64,000 nucleotides of DNA from Salinicoccus sp. RF5 (GCF_020786625.1 NZ_JAJGRC010000001.1:620001-684000), one strand, 5' to 3'. Counted from the first letter of the stretch, positions 28,974-38,782 are shown. The notes: generated from the sequence alone by a model not told the origin. Numbers and translations: made by a program.

Positions 28974-29882
28974 TTATTTTACAGTGAGGCACTTCTCGTA
29001 GAGACCATCTTCTTTTTTGATGCGGGAAATGAGTGTCTCCCCGATTTCAGATGGTGTGTCTGCAGTTTCAATGCCGCATGCGTTCATCGTCTTGATCTTT
29101 TCGTCTGCAGTACCCTTGCCGCCGGAAATGATGGCACCTGCGTGTCCCATGCGTTTTCCTGGAGGCGCAGTTACACCGCCGATGAAGCCGACAACAGGCT
29201 TGGTCATATTGTCTCTGACCCATTCTGCCGCTTCTTCTTCAGCCGTACCACCGATTTCACCGATCATGACAACCGCTTCTGTTTCAGGATCTTCATTGAA
29301 TGCTTTCAGCGCATCGATGAAGTCCGTACCGTTTACAGGGTCGCCGCCGATTCCGACAGCTGTCGTCTGGCCGATGCCTGCTTCAGTCAGCTGATGTACC
29401 GCTTCATACGTCAGTGTGCCTGAACGGCTGACTACGCCGACGTGGCCTTTTTTATGAATGTAGCCCGGCATGATGCCGATCTTGCATTCATCTGCAGTAA
29501 TGACACCCGGACAGTTCGGGCCGACAAGGCGTGTCTTCTTGCCTTCCAGATAGCGCTTCACCTTGACCATATCAAGTACAGGGATATGCTCGGTGATGCA
29601 GATGGCAAGATCCAGTTCTGCATCTGCACATTCCACGATCGCATCTGCAGCAAATGGTGCAGGCACGTAGATGACGGAGACGGATGCTCCGGTTTCCTTC
29701 TTCGCTTCTTCGACCGTATTGAACACAGGCACGCCTTCGACTTCCTGGCCGCCTTTGCCTGGTGTCACACCAGCCACGATCTGAGTACCATATTCGAGCA
29801 TCTGTTTAGTATGGAACAGTGCCGTTGATCCAGTAATACCTTGAACTAGGACTTTAGTATCCTTATCAATAAATACACCCAC
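28974..29882 (-). CDS. sucD: Succinyl-CoA synthetase alpha subunit
   Basis: With SucC this enzyme interconverts succinyl-CoA and succinate with ATP or GTP formation in the TCA cycle. The 302-residue protein has the CoA-binding Rossmann domain ([17 protein letters not shown]), [20 protein letters not shown], and the active-site [17 protein letters not shown] with the phospho-His. The start codon is GTG following GGAGGAATC. It follows sucC by 17 bases and is ended by a strong terminator. Confidence 0.97.
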   Translation of the reverse strand: MGVFIDKDTKVLVQGITGSTALFHTKQMLEYGTQIVAGVTPGKGGQEVEGVPVFNTVEEAKKETGASVSVIYVPAPFAADAIVECADAELDLAICITEHIPVLDMVKVKRYLEGKKTRLVGPNCPGVITADECKIGIMPGYIHKKGHVGVVSRSGTLTYEAVHQLTEAGIGQTTAVGIGGDPVNGTDFIDALKAFNEDPETEAVVMIGEIGGTAEEEAAEWVRDNMTKPVVGFIGGVTAPPGKRMGHAGAIISGGKGTADEKIKTMNACGIETADTPSEIGETLISRIKKEDGLYEKCLTVK

Positions 29883-29899
29883 AGTAGATTCCTCCGTTA

Positions 29900-31069
29900 T
29901 TATTTATTTTCGTTGACCGCTTCGATGATCTTCTGGGCACCTTCAGCCATCGTGCTGGCTGGGATGATGTCGAAATCGGATTCCGCCAGGATTTCCTTGC
30001 CCCTGTCGACATTCGTACCCTCAAGACGCACAACGAGCGGGATTTCGAGACCGACATTCTTCACGGCTTCTACGACACCTTCAGCAATGACATCACACTT
30101 CATGATACCGCCGAAAATGTTGACGAAAATGCCTTCAACACCCTCATCTCCGAGGATGATCTTGAATGCTTCGGTTACCTTTTCGGTCGTCGCGCCGCCC
30201 CCTACATCGAGGAAGTTCGCCGGTCTGCCGCCGAAGTGGTTGATCGTATCCATTGTTGCCATCGCGAGTCCTGCACCATTGACCATGCAGCCGATGTTTC
30301 CGTCGAGCGCAACATATGAAAGATCGTATTTGGATGCCTGGATTTCCTTAGGATCTTCTTCATCCAGGTCACGGAGTTCCACAATATCCTTGTTTCTGAA
30401 CAGCGCGTTTGCATCGAAGTTGACCTTCGCATCGAGTGCCAGCACACCGCCCTCGCCTGTAGTGACAAGCGGGTTGATTTCTACAATGGAACAATCCTTT
30501 TCTGTGAACACATTGTATAGGGAAAGCATGAGTTTGGCTGCTTTGCCTACGGATTCCTTCGGGATGTTGATGTTGAACGCCAGTCTTCTCGCCTGGTACG
30601 GCATGAGACCGACTACAGGGTCGATGACTTCCTTGAAGATCTTCTCAGGCGTTTCTGCAGCAACTTCCTCGATTTCCGTACCGCCTTCTTCAGAACCCAT
30701 CAATACCACGCGGTCCGTCGCACGGTCGATGACGAAGCCGATGTAGTATTCATTCTGGATGTCGCAGCCTTCTTCGATCAGAAGACGCTTGACTTCCTTG
30801 CCTTCCGGGCCGGTCTGATGTGTGACGAGGACTTTGCCGAGGAGCTCCTTGGCGTATTCCCTCACTTCATCAATTGACTTGGCGATCTTGACGCCGCCCG
30901 CCTTGCCGCGGCCGCCCGCGTGGATCTGTGCTTTTACGACATATACATCAGAGTCGAGTGTCTTTGCTGCTTCCACTGCTTCCTCAGGTGTATAGGCCAC
31001 ACTTCCGTTGGGCACAGCTACGCCCATGGAGCGAAAGATTTCTTTCCCTTGATACTCATGGATATTCAT
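29900..31069 (-). CDS. sucC: Succinyl-CoA synthetase beta subunit
   Basis: SucC supplies the ATP-grasp nucleotide site of succinyl-CoA synthetase. The protein begins [20 protein letters not shown] and includes the [16 protein letters not shown] nucleotide loop, [10 protein letters not shown]-type segment ([13 protein letters not shown]), and the [16 protein letters not shown] and [16 protein letters not shown] motifs. The ATG at 31069 is chosen because GGAGG lies six bases upstream; the ATG two codons earlier directly abuts GGAGG. Own promoter upstream; sucD follows in the same unit. Confidence 0.97.
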   Translation of the reverse strand: MNIHEYQGKEIFRSMGVAVPNGSVAYTPEEAVEAAKTLDSDVYVVKAQIHAGGRGKAGGVKIAKSIDEVREYAKELLGKVLVTHQTGPEGKEVKRLLIEEGCDIQNEYYIGFVIDRATDRVVLMGSEEGGTEIEEVAAETPEKIFKEVIDPVVGLMPYQARRLAFNINIPKESVGKAAKLMLSLYNVFTEKDCSIVEINPLVTTGEGGVLALDAKVNFDANALFRNKDIVELRDLDEEDPKEIQASKYDLSYVALDGNIGCMVNGAGLAMATMDTINHFGGRPANFLDVGGGATTEKVTEAFKIILGDEGVEGIFVNIFGGIMKCDVIAEGVVEAVKNVGLEIPLVVRLEGTNVDRGKEILAESDFDIIPASTMAEGAQKIIEAVNENK

Positions 31070-31106
31070 GTTCATCCTCCTAAGCTTTTTTAAACCTTAC
31101 CATTCA

Positions 31107-31135
31107 ATTATAGAAAAGGTATTCATCAAAGTAAA
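31107..31135 (-). promoter_or_regulatory. SigA-type promoter for sucCD
   Basis: Minus strand TTTACT (31135-31130), 17-base spacer, TATAAT (31112-31107). It lies just after the rnhB stop, with about 30 bases between the likely start point and the sucC ribosome site. Confidence 0.7.
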
Positions 31136-31150
31136 CTGCATAAACTAAAT

Positions 31151-31915
31151 TCATCGCGTCAGAATCATGTTTTTCACCGGTTCGAACGTCTGCCGGTGGA
31201 TTTCACAAGGACCGAGGGCGTCGAGTGCTTTGAGGTGGTCCTTTGTACCATACCCCTTATGGGAGGCAAAATCATAGCCCGGGTACTTTTTATCATATGC
31301 CTCCATGCGCATGTCCCGCTCCGTCTTGGCGATGACGCTTGCAGCGGCAATGGAGACGGAGTGCGCATCCCCCTTGATGATCGATGTTTCGGGGATGCCC
31401 GCATCGATCCTCATCGCGTCCACAAGGAGGTGTCCGGGCTTTTCACCGAGGTCCGCCACTGCGCGCTCCATGGCAAGCCTGCTCGCCTGGTATATATTGA
31501 GCGCATCTATCTCTTCGACACTTGCAAGGCCGATGCCGTAATCCGCCTCCTGCATGATGATTTCACGGAAGGCCATCCGTTTTTTGAGTGAAAGCTTTTT
31601 GGAATCATCAAGCCCCGGGAGGATGAACCCTTCAGGCAGGATGACTGCAGCAGCAACCACTTCCCCTGCAATCGGGCCGCGTCCGGCCTCATCCACACCG
31701 GCGATGACCTGTGCGGTCTGCCGCACTTCGTTTTCGTACTGGCTCATGGCTTCGAATTTCTCCCTGAGTGCCGCCTCCTTCCCAAGACGGCGCCTGTGCT
31801 TCTCGAACAGTTTCACGACTCCTTTGCGGCCGTCTGCAGCATGCGGGGAGGCAGAAAGGGCATCGAGGTCGGACAAGGCGGAGAGCTCCGCTTCTATTTC
31901 CCGCACTGTCTTCAT
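31151..31915 (-). CDS. rnhB: Ribonuclease HII
   Basis: RNase HII removes ribonucleotides from DNA and RNA-DNA hybrids. The 254-residue protein has the roughly 65-residue N-terminal extension seen in Bacilli and then [18 protein letters not shown] with the catalytic DE pair, [11 protein letters not shown] and VDAMRIDAG with a further catalytic Asp. Its start overlaps the rbgA stop by 4 bases, so the two are translationally coupled, as in related genomes. sucC lies downstream under another promoter. Confidence 0.96.
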   Translation of the reverse strand: MKTVREIEAELSALSDLDALSASPHAADGRKGVVKLFEKHRRRLGKEAALREKFEAMSQYENEVRQTAQVIAGVDEAGRGPIAGEVVAAAVILPEGFILPGLDDSKKLSLKKRMAFREIIMQEADYGIGLASVEEIDALNIYQASRLAMERAVADLGEKPGHLLVDAMRIDAGIPETSIIKGDAHSVSIAAASVIAKTERDMRMEAYDKKYPGYDFASHKGYGTKDHLKALDALGPCEIHRQTFEPVKNMILTR

Positions 31916-32766
31916 GATTCTTCAGCCATATCGAAGGTGTATCTGCCGATCTTGCCGTTGCGGATATCATATATCAGCCGGTTGGTCACCGCTTCATAGT
32001 TGATTTCGTTGCCCCCGGCCTTGAGGCCCCTGGATCTGCCGATGGCATCGAACACCTCCACGATGCCGTCCTCCGGTGACACATCTATATTATAGAACCG
32101 GTTGAAACGCTCCAGGTCATGCGCCATGAGGAACTCCATGCCGTAGATGGCGACTTCATCCAGTGGGACGACAGTATCCTTGATGGCCCCGGTCAGCGCC
32201 AGCTTCCTGCCTGTCGTCTCATCCTCGAACTTCGGCCATAGTATGCCGGGCGTATCGAGCAGTTCCATGCGCTCGCCGGCCTTGATCCACTGCTGCTGCT
32301 TCGTCACACCGGGCGTGTTCCCCGTCTTGGCCCCCTTCTTCCTGGCGATGTTGTTGATCACCGTCGATTTACCGACATTCGGTATGCCGATGATCATGGC
32401 GCGGATGGCACGCCTGCCGATGCCCTTCTTCTCCATCCGTTCAAAGATCTCCGCCGTAGCCTTCACTGCGAGCGGTTCGATCTTCTTGATGATCTGATTG
32501 TGCCTGCCGTCGAGTGCCACGGGATACTTGCCTTCACTCTTGAACTTTGATACCCATGCTTCCGTCGCTTTCGGATCGGCCATGTCGACCTTGTTCAGCA
32601 CGACGACCCGCGGTTTGTGCCGGGTGATTTCATCCATCATCGGATTGTGGCTCGAATGTGGTATGCGTGCATCGAGTATCTCGATGACCACGTCCACCTT
32701 CTTCAGATTCTCCTCGACTTCCCTTCTTGCTTTTGCCATATGTCCTGGAAACCAGTTGATGCTCAT
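31912..32766 (-). CDS. rbgA: Ribosome biogenesis GTPase RbgA (YlqF)
   Basis: RbgA is required for late 50S assembly in Bacilli. The 284-residue protein is a circularly permuted GTPase: G4 ([11 protein letters not shown]) precedes G1 ([13 protein letters not shown]) and G3 (LDTPGILWP), followed by the C-terminal RNA-binding ANTAR-like region. The N terminus [17 protein letters not shown] is diagnostic. In Staphylococcus it lies next to rplS; here the CsbB-GtcA-YfhO cassette on the opposite strand separates them. A TATAAT at 32833-32828 on the minus strand is a possible -10 with a weak TTTATT -35. Confidence 0.96.
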   Translation of the reverse strand: MSINWFPGHMAKARREVEENLKKVDVVIEILDARIPHSSHNPMMDEITRHKPRVVVLNKVDMADPKATEAWVSKFKSEGKYPVALDGRHNQIIKKIEPLAVKATAEIFERMEKKGIGRRAIRAMIIGIPNVGKSTVINNIARKKGAKTGNTPGVTKQQQWIKAGERMELLDTPGILWPKFEDETTGRKLALTGAIKDTVVPLDEVAIYGMEFLMAHDLERFNRFYNIDVSPEDGIVEVFDAIGRSRGLKAGGNEINYEAVTNRLIYDIRNGKIGRYTFDMAEES

Positions 32767-32808
32767 TGTACAGCGCTCCTATTCATTTATAAGTCTTGCC
32801 TGTTTGGG

Positions 32809-32837
32809 TTCATTATTTTATTACCTTATTATATAAT
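32809..32837 (+). promoter_or_regulatory. Candidate promoter for the csbB-gtcA-yfhO cassette
   Basis: TTCATT (32809-32814), 17-base spacer, TATAAT (32832-32837). The -10 is perfect and the -35 is weak. It overlaps by two bases a minus-strand TATAAT at 32828-32833 that would serve rbgA. No clear SigB pattern is visible, although csbB genes are SigB-controlled in Bacillus. Confidence 0.45.
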
Positions 32838-32875
32838 ACAATCAATCTTTAATAAAATGTCAGGGGGGTGGGAAA

Positions 32876-33832
32876 ATGATTTCGATTATCATTCCTGTAC
32901 TCAACGAGTCAGAGAACATCGCAGGCCTTGGAGCTGAGATCCATTCGGTCATGACTGTTCTTGATCGGGAATATGAAGTCATATTCATCGATGACGGATC
33001 GACGGACGGCACGCTCGATGAACTGAAACAAATCGCCGGAAGCACAGTCAGATACATCTCATTCTCCAGGAATTTCGGGAAGGAGGCTGCCATCATCGCA
33101 GGCCTCGAAAATGTGCATGGCGATGCTGTAATCATCATGGACGGGGACATGCAGCACCCGCCATCCATGATTTCAGAGATGATAGAACAGTTCGAGGCCG
33201 GCTTCGACCAGGTGGTCGCAAAGAGGAACCGTGCGGGGGAACCCCTTTCACGCCGCCTCCCTTCCACCCTCTTCTACCGGCTGATGAACTTCACGAGCAC
33301 GGTCCGGCTTGTTGATGGGGAGGGCGACTTCAGGCTGATTTCGAGGAAGGTGGTCGACGCCATACTGCTCCTCAGCGAGAACAACAGATTTTCAAAAGGC
33401 ATCTTCGAATGGGTGGGCTTCAATAAGACAGTGATCGAATTCGATCACATCGACCGCGGTTCCGGCCGCTCGACATTCAATCCCCTAAAACTTCTGGACT
33501 ACGCCATCGATGGCATCAGCGCGTTCAACCACCGCCCGCTCAGGATTTGCTTCTACCTGGGCCTGGCTGTATTCGTGGTGTCCATAGCCTATATACTGTA
33601 CATGTTCGTGAGCATCCTCATCAATGGTGTAGAGGTTCCGGGATATTTCACCATCATCGCAAGCCTGCTGCTGCTCGGCAGCATCCAACTGTTCTCGCTC
33701 GGGATGATCGGTGAATATGTCGGGCGCATCTATGTTGAGACGAAGAACCGGCCGAAGTATATCGTCAGGGAATCATCGGAGTCCGAAACGGAGCAGGGAG
33801 GCCAGCATGAGACAAAGCAGTACAACAAGTGA
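32876..33832 (+). CDS. csbB: CsbB-type undecaprenyl-phosphate glycosyltransferase (GT2)
   Basis: A family 2 glycosyltransferase of 318 residues: ISIIIPVLNESENI at the N terminus, VIFIDDGSTDGT, SFSRNFGKEAAIIAGLE, the metal-binding MDGDMQHPP at 88-95 and a GEGDFRLISRKV segment. Two C-terminal membrane helices lie at about residues 228-252 and 262-285. Such enzymes (CsbB, GtrB) join a sugar, often GlcNAc, to undecaprenyl phosphate at the inner membrane face. The ribosome site AGGGGGGTG is strong. gtcA overlaps its 3' end by 26 bases and yfhO follows. The sugar cannot be told from sequence. Confidence 0.88.
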   Translation: MISIIIPVLNESENIAGLGAEIHSVMTVLDREYEVIFIDDGSTDGTLDELKQIAGSTVRYISFSRNFGKEAAIIAGLENVHGDAVIIMDGDMQHPPSMISEMIEQFEAGFDQVVAKRNRAGEPLSRRLPSTLFYRLMNFTSTVRLVDGEGDFRLISRKVVDAILLLSENNRFSKGIFEWVGFNKTVIEFDHIDRGSGRSTFNPLKLLDYAIDGISAFNHRPLRICFYLGLAVFVVSIAYILYMFVSILINGVEVPGYFTIIASLLLLGSIQLFSLGMIGEYVGRIYVETKNRPKYIVRESSESETEQGGQHETKQYNK

Positions 33833-34193
33833 ATTCATGCGGTTCGTGGCCGTGGGCCTGTTGAACACGGCAAACTACTACGCAGCCTACACCCTGCTTT
33901 TCCTGCTCGGGTTTCCCTACATCGCCGCACATGTGTCGGGATTCATCATCGCATTCGTCATCTCCTACTTCCTGAACTGTTATGTGGTCTACCGCGTGCG
34001 GCCGACGCTTTCCAAATTCCTGAAATTCCCCCTGACCCAAGTGATCAACATGGGGATGCAGACGCTGCTGCTGTATATTCTTGTGGACCGTCTGGACTGG
34101 AATGAACTGACCGCACCGCTGCCTGTACTGGTCATCACGGTACCGATCACGTACGGGATCACCAGGTGGGTGCTGAAGGACAAGGAGGGATGA
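33807..34193 (+). CDS. gtcA: GtcA/GtrA-family membrane protein, candidate lipid-linked sugar flippase
   Basis: A 128-residue protein with four hydrophobic helices and the GtrA-family N terminus EFMRFVAVGLLNTANYYAAYTLLF. Family members are thought to flip undecaprenyl-phosphate-linked sugars to the outer face. The ATG at 33807, inside the end of csbB, has AGGGAGG five bases upstream and gives the family N terminus; the longer open frame to 33711 is csbB in another register. yfhO starts 1 base after its stop, so the three genes appear co-translated. Confidence 0.85.
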   Translation: MRQSSTTSEFMRFVAVGLLNTANYYAAYTLLFLLGFPYIAAHVSGFIIAFVISYFLNCYVVYRVRPTLSKFLKFPLTQVINMGMQTLLLYILVDRLDWNELTAPLPVLVITVPITYGITRWVLKDKEG

Positions 34194-34194
34194 C

Positions 34195-36831
34195 ATGATC
34201 GATAAACTGAAATCCAAAATATATGCGGCCCGCTACCTGATGCTCATCATCTTCCTGTCGGTCCTCTCCCACTTCTATGTATTGTGGCGCTTCATCATGC
34301 CGGATGAGCGCCGGGAAAAGGTATTCATGACCGGGGCCAACGACGGGCTGGAGCAGATGCTGCCGATGCAGCTCTACCTGTACGAGCAGTTCAGGGAGGG
34401 CACATGGTTCTATGATATGGACTTCGGTCTCGGCGGCGACTTCTATACGGATCTCGCATACTACTATTCGACGAACATCATCTACTATATCAATATCCTG
34501 TTCGTCAGGGCCGGGGAGCTTCTTGTAGGGCTGGACCCATCCACCATCGGGTTCTGGGCACAGAATGCATTCTTCATCTCGATCCTGAAATCCTTCCTCA
34601 TCATCTACTTTACATACCGTTTCCTTTGCAGCATCGGAGTCAGGCCGATTCCGGCGATACTCGGCGGATTCATCTTCGCGGCTTCACCGACCTATTTCCG
34701 ATTTACGGTGTTCTGGTCGTTCTTCAGCGATGTATTCATCTGGCTTCCGCTTACACTGTGGGCGATGGAACTGCTGATGCGGAAAGGGAAGCCCGGCCTC
34801 TTCATATTCGCCGTCGCGGCGACGCTGATCAACAACTTCTATTTCGCCTACTACCAGCTGATCATCGCACTCGTCTATCTCGGAATCCGCCTCCTTTTCA
34901 ACCGCAGGGGCGATCTTCCCCGCGTGGAGACACTGAAACTCGCCATCCCTTCGGCGGTGCTCGGGGCCGGCATTTCAGCCGCCGCCTTCTTCCATGCTGT
35001 ACGTGGATTCCTGAACAACGATGCCAGGGAATACGAAGTCGAGGTGCCGCTGTTTGAGGAGCTCGGCTGGCAGGACAACATATTCTATGAAAATTATCTC
35101 GTGATCATCCTGTTCCTCGCCATCCAGGCACTCTTTACTAGACAATTGTATGGGCGCTATTTCTACAGGCTGTTCGCGGGGCTCACCATCGTCTTCATGC
35201 TGTTCACATTATCGCCCTACATCGATACGTTCTTCAACGGCTTCCAGCAGCCGCAGAAGCGCTGGCACTATATGCTCGTCTTCTTCCATGCCGCACTCAT
35301 CGCCCAGTACCTGTCGCACTTCCGTGAAATCGGCATCAGGCAGTACCTGTTGAGTCTGATACCGGTGTATGCGATTATGGTCGCCTCTATTCATCTCAAG
35401 GAAGAAATGGTCGTCTGGGTGCCACTGATACCTGTCATTCACGTGGCGGGACTCGTGCTGCTGCTCGCAAAATCGAAACGTCGGCAGGCCGCTTTCATAT
35501 ATGCGGCACTGATCGTCATATTCACGATGATGGTCAGCGCCTCCCATACGAACACGCAGATCTATCATGACGGCATCACCGACCGCAACCACCTGTTCTA
35601 CATCAGCAGCAACCACTACGAGAGCGACCGTCAGGCATACAACATCAATGAGATCCAGTCGCTCAAGGCACCTGAACAGAAGATCGACTATAAAGTCAGG
35701 GAGCAGGACAATACACCCATGTACATGGGCTTCAGCGGGACGAGCATCTATTCGAGCATCATCGACGGCAGTATCATAGACTTCTACTACAATCAGCTGA
35801 AGGTGAACATCCGGTACGAGTCGATCAGCAGGTATTCGACCTTCCAGTCGAGGAGCAACCTGTTCTCCCTCTTCAATGTCGACTATATGATGCGGCGGGA
35901 CGAGACATACGGCATCCCTTCGAAATTCAGCCCGATACTGTCTGACGGCACCTATACGGTATATGAAAATGAAGCGCCGCTCCCCTTCATCAGGTATGCT
36001 TCCGAAATATACCATCCTGACGACCTCGTGCATCCCCTGCATCGTGAACGGGCGATGCTCCAGGGGGTAGTGACCGGGTCGGCAGCTCCGACTGCATCCC
36101 TTGACCCGCCCAAAAACCGGCTGGACGAAGTGGATATTGAAACCGAAGGCGCAGTCTTCTCCGACGGCATCCTCGAAGTCGGGGAGGACGGCGGCGGATT
36201 GAACTTCAATTTTGATGCCATCACCGGCATGACTGAAGATGCTGATGCATACATCGAAATGCACGTCGAGCTGATTGAACCCGAAAAGCGCTTCACCATC
36301 AATGTGGACGGCTATCCGAATGAACGGCTGTTCGCTTCGAGCAAATACCGGACATATGCAGATGACCTGCTGTACCGCGTCGAGCTGCAGGATGATGTAC
36401 CCGTCACCCTGCCCGAAGGCCGCTATGCAGTCGATGTACAGGGCGTCTACATCGAGGATTACAGCGTATTGGAGCAGGAAAGCATGCGTCAGGGCCCGGA
36501 ATATACTTTTGAAGAACATGCGAATTCATATGTGGTGGAACTTGCTGAACCGAGGGACGGCATCGCCTCTGTGCCGTTCTTATATCGTGACGGCATGAAT
36601 GTCTCGGGGGACGCATCAGGCGAACTCGAGTCCTTCCGCGCGAACTATCTGATGACCGGCTTCGAGACCGGGGAAGAGGACCGCATCTTCACCTTCACCT
36701 ACACCCCGCCATACTACTGGCTGACTCTCGCCATCAGCCTGCTTTCTATCCTGGCAAGCCTATTCTATCTGTATTTCTTTGGCGCAGGAAGCCGCCTCAT
36801 CCAAAAGGGAAATGGACAAAAAAACGCCTGA
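34195..36831 (+). CDS. yfhO: YfhO-family GT-C membrane glycosyltransferase
   Basis: A large membrane protein of 878 residues. The N-terminal half has about a dozen hydrophobic segments with a long first loop containing GANDGLEQMLPMQLYLYEQF and DMDFGLGGDFY, where GT-C enzymes keep an acidic catalytic residue. Residues of about 445-845 form a large predicted outside domain, and one last helix (about 850-870) anchors the C terminus. YfhO is the enzyme that moves the sugar from the lipid carrier onto lipoteichoic acid in the CsbB-GtcA-YfhO scheme of Bacillus and Staphylococcus. Its TGA stop at 36829-36831 lies within the stem of the rplS terminator. Acceptor identity is inference. Confidence 0.85.
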   Translation: MIDKLKSKIYAARYLMLIIFLSVLSHFYVLWRFIMPDERREKVFMTGANDGLEQMLPMQLYLYEQFREGTWFYDMDFGLGGDFYTDLAYYYSTNIIYYINILFVRAGELLVGLDPSTIGFWAQNAFFISILKSFLIIYFTYRFLCSIGVRPIPAILGGFIFAASPTYFRFTVFWSFFSDVFIWLPLTLWAMELLMRKGKPGLFIFAVAATLINNFYFAYYQLIIALVYLGIRLLFNRRGDLPRVETLKLAIPSAVLGAGISAAAFFHAVRGFLNNDAREYEVEVPLFEELGWQDNIFYENYLVIILFLAIQALFTRQLYGRYFYRLFAGLTIVFMLFTLSPYIDTFFNGFQQPQKRWHYMLVFFHAALIAQYLSHFREIGIRQYLLSLIPVYAIMVASIHLKEEMVVWVPLIPVIHVAGLVLLLAKSKRRQAAFIYAALIVIFTMMVSASHTNTQIYHDGITDRNHLFYISSNHYESDRQAYNINEIQSLKAPEQKIDYKVREQDNTPMYMGFSGTSIYSSIIDGSIIDFYYNQLKVNIRYESISRYSTFQSRSNLFSLFNVDYMMRRDETYGIPSKFSPILSDGTYTVYENEAPLPFIRYASEIYHPDDLVHPLHRERAMLQGVVTGSAAPTASLDPPKNRLDEVDIETEGAVFSDGILEVGEDGGGLNFNFDAITGMTEDADAYIEMHVELIEPEKRFTINVDGYPNERLFASSKYRTYADDLLYRVELQDDVPVTLPEGRYAVDVQGVYIEDYSVLEQESMRQGPEYTFEEHANSYVVELAEPRDGIASVPFLYRDGMNVSGDASGELESFRANYLMTGFETGEEDRIFTFTYTPPYYWLTLAISLLSILASLFYLYFFGAGSRLIQKGNGQKNA

Positions 36832-36851
36832 CAGTCAGACTGTCAGGCGTT
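36816..36851 (-). terminator. Terminator of rplS, also the end of yfhO
   Basis: A perfect 13-bp stem (36823-36835 with 36839-36851, 3-base loop). On the minus strand it is followed by a U-run, so it ends rplS; on the plus strand the U-tract is weak (UUCUUGUGGUU), so yfhO may be only partly terminated. It overlaps the last yfhO codons. Confidence 0.85.
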
Positions 36852-36860
36852 CTTGTGGTT

Positions 36861-37208
36861 CTATCGGATTTCTCTGATACGTGCAGCTTTACCGCGCAGA
36901 TTACGCAGGTAGTAGAGTTTCGCACGACGTACACGACCACGGCGTGTCACTTCGATCTTCTCGATTTTCGGGGAGTGTACAGGGAATGTACGCTCAACAC
37001 CTACACCGTAAGAGATCTTACGTACTGTAAACGTTTCGGAAATGCCGCCTCCGCGACGCTTGATTACTACACCTTCGAAGACCTGGATACGCTCGCGTGA
37101 GCCTTCGACGATACGTACGTGTACACGTACTGTATCCCCGGCCTTGAATTCCGGCAGATCAGTTTTAAGCTGTTCTTTTGTCAGCTCGTTGATTAGTTGT
37201 TGTGACAT
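36861..37208 (-). CDS. rplS: 50S ribosomal protein bL19
   Basis: L19 sits at the 30S-50S interface. The 115-residue protein begins [21 protein letters not shown] and includes [27 protein letters not shown] (quoted in part: [19 protein letters not shown]), and ends [17 protein letters not shown]. The ATG at 37208 follows AAGGAG; seven open codons before it are leader. It has its own promoter and a leader of about 70 bases, the place of the L19 leader element in Bacillus. Confidence 0.98.
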   Translation of the reverse strand: MSQQLINELTKEQLKTDLPEFKAGDTVRVHVRIVEGSRERIQVFEGVVIKRRGGGISETFTVRKISYGVGVERTFPVHSPKIEKIEVTRRGRVRRAKLYYLRNLRGKAARIREIR

Positions 37209-37287
37209 ATTATCTTCTCCTTCTTCCAATTATCTTGCCCATCATAGCAGCGGATGATTGTGTATATGTGTCCTTGACACTCGTATA

Positions 37288-37316
37288 ATATTACCATAAT
37301 ACTACCATGCTTTCAA
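37288..37316 (-). promoter_or_regulatory. Promoter for rplS
   Basis: Minus strand TTGAAA (37316-37311), 17-base spacer, TAATAT (37293-37288). It begins 16 bases after trmD; a TATTAT nearby could be an alternative -10. Leader length is about 70 bases. Confidence 0.55.
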
Positions 37317-37331
37317 CGGTAAAATGAAAGC

Positions 37332-38006
37332 TTATGCATCGTCTTCCAAAAGGTCGGGCCGCCTTTCGCGGGTCCGCTTCAGGCTTTCCTCCCGGCGCCA
37401 CTCCTCAATCAGCTTATGATTGCCATTGAGCAGCACTTCAGGCACTTCCATGCCCCGGTACTCGCGGGGTCTTGTATAATGCGGGTGTTCCAGCAGCCCC
37501 GTGCTGAAGGAGTCCTCCTGGTGGCTTTCCTCCCGGCTGAGCACACCAGGGATCAGCCTCACGATCGCATCGGTCATCGTCATGCTTGCCAGCTCGCCGC
37601 CGGTAAGCACATAGTCCCCGATCGAAACTTCATCCGTCACAAGCGTCCGGATGCGTTCATCATAACCCTCATAGTGGCCGCAGATGAATACGATGTCATC
37701 CTCCCGGCTCAGCTCCTCGGCCATCTTCTGGTCGAACCGGCGGCCCTGAGGGCACATCAGGATGACACGGGGCTTTTCGAGATCCATCGCCTCCATGGCA
37801 TTGAAGACCGGCTCCGGTTTAAGCACCATTCCGGCCCCCCCACCATAAGGGTAGTCATCCACCTTATTATGCTTGTTTCCGGAATAGTCCCGGAAATTCA
37901 CGGTATGGTAGTCGACGATGCCCTTCTCCTTCGCACGGCCGAGGATGGAGGTCGCAAGTACACCTTCATACATCTCTGGGAACAGTGTCAAATAATGGAT
38001 GTTCAT
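37332..38006 (-). CDS. trmD: tRNA (guanine-37-N1)-methyltransferase
   Basis: TrmD methylates G37 next to the anticodon, preventing +1 frameshifts. The 224-residue protein is a SPOUT methyltransferase with [21 protein letters not shown], the trefoil-knot motifs [25 protein letters not shown] and [13 protein letters not shown], and [15 protein letters not shown] near the C terminus. It is about 20 residues shorter at the C terminus than many homologues but keeps all catalytic parts. It overlaps rimM by 4 bases. Confidence 0.97.
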   Translation of the reverse strand: MNIHYLTLFPEMYEGVLATSILGRAKEKGIVDYHTVNFRDYSGNKHNKVDDYPYGGGAGMVLKPEPVFNAMEAMDLEKPRVILMCPQGRRFDQKMAEELSREDDIVFICGHYEGYDERIRTLVTDEVSIGDYVLTGGELASMTMTDAIVRLIPGVLSREESHQEDSFSTGLLEHPHYTRPREYRGMEVPEVLLNGNHKLIEEWRREESLKRTRERRPDLLEDDA

Positions 38007-38497
38007 TCAAGCAGCCCCTCCATCGGATGGATGATGATATGCCCCTGCTCAAGATCGACATCCTTCACGACATCCTCTATATAGGGAATCATGTACTGCT
38101 TTTCACCTTTGACCACCCAGACGTCATTGGCACCCGTCTCGAATATATCTTCGACTGTGCCGATCACCTCAAGGCTGTCCTCAAGCTTCACCTCAAGACC
38201 GATGATCTCCCGGTAATGGTACTCCCCTTCTTCCAGGGGAATCTCCACTGCGTCCACTTCCTGGATGACTTCAGCACCTTTCAGATGCTCCACTTCATTG
38301 ATGCTGCCGATCCCCTTGAACTTCAGCATGTGGAAGTTCTTATGGGTGCGGTAGCCTTCTATCGTATATTCAGTCCCGTCCACCTCCACAGTGCTTCCGG
38401 GTGAAAACCTTGATTCTGCGAAATCGGAATCGCTCAAAACTTTGACTTCCCCGCGGACACCGTGGAAATTGACGAGACGGCCGATACTGATCTTCAT
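38003..38497 (-). CDS. rimM: 16S rRNA processing protein RimM
   Basis: RimM helps assemble the 30S head around S19. The 164-residue protein begins [20 protein letters not shown], the N-terminal beta-barrel, and has the C-terminal PRC barrel with [19 protein letters not shown] and [17 protein letters not shown]. The start at 38497 follows AGGAGG; 15 upstream open codons lie across the terminator and are rejected. It comes after a strong hairpin that follows khpA, and no promoter is visible in the 30 bases between, so expression likely depends on read-through. Confidence 0.96.
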   Translation of the reverse strand: MKISIGRLVNFHGVRGEVKVLSDSDFAESRFSPGSTVEVDGTEYTIEGYRTHKNFHMLKFKGIGSINEVEHLKGAEVIQEVDAVEIPLEEGEYHYREIIGLEVKLEDSLEVIGTVEDIFETGANDVWVVKGEKQYMIPYIEDVVKDVDLEQGHIIIHPMEGLLE

Positions 38498-38527
38498 TAT
38501 ATGCCTCCTTACGATAATGGAATGATA

Positions 38528-38556
38528 CAAAAAAAGGCACACCGCCCGGTGTGCCT
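38528..38556 (-). terminator. Intrinsic terminator/attenuator after khpA
   Basis: A 9-bp stem (38535-38543 with 38548-38556, 4-base loop) followed by seven U on the minus strand. The stem includes part of the khpA stop codon. Confidence 0.85.
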
Positions 38557-38782
38557 AATCGATATCAACAAACACTTTCTTTGAACTGCCGTGGTTCGCA
38601 TTCGACATGATTGTGCGCACCGCCTTGATCATGCGGCCACGCTTGCCGATTACACGGCCGACATCGTCCTCATGGACCCTGATCTTGTAGGAGACGTTGT
38701 ACTTTGTCTCCTCCACTTCGATCTCAAGCGCCTCGGGATGTTCAAGCATCGGTTCAAGAATTGTTTGAAGCAGTTGTTTCAT
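38555..38782 (-). CDS. khpA: KH-domain RNA-binding protein KhpA (YlqC)
   Basis: A 75-residue single KH domain with the GxxG-type loop in GRVIGKRGRMIKAVRTIM. KhpA of related bacteria pairs with KhpB (Jag/EloR) to bind RNA and affects cell elongation and division. It lies 6 bases after rpsP, as in Bacillus, and its stop merges with a terminator stem. Target RNAs are not deducible. Confidence 0.92.
   Translation of the reverse strand: MKQLLQTILEPMLEHPEALEIEVEETKYNVSYKIRVHEDDVGRVIGKRGRMIKAVRTIMSNANHGSSKKVFVDID

Noticed and set aside
32760-32880. SigB promoter for the csbB cassette
   Set aside because: A GTTT followed by GGG occurs near 32802-32808 but the spacing is nothing like the GTTTAA-13/15-GGGTAT pattern.
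35209-36519. A 436-codon open frame on the minus strand
   Set aside because: It is antisense to yfhO, has no ribosome site or recognisable motif, and yfhO is well supported by start, operon and family features.
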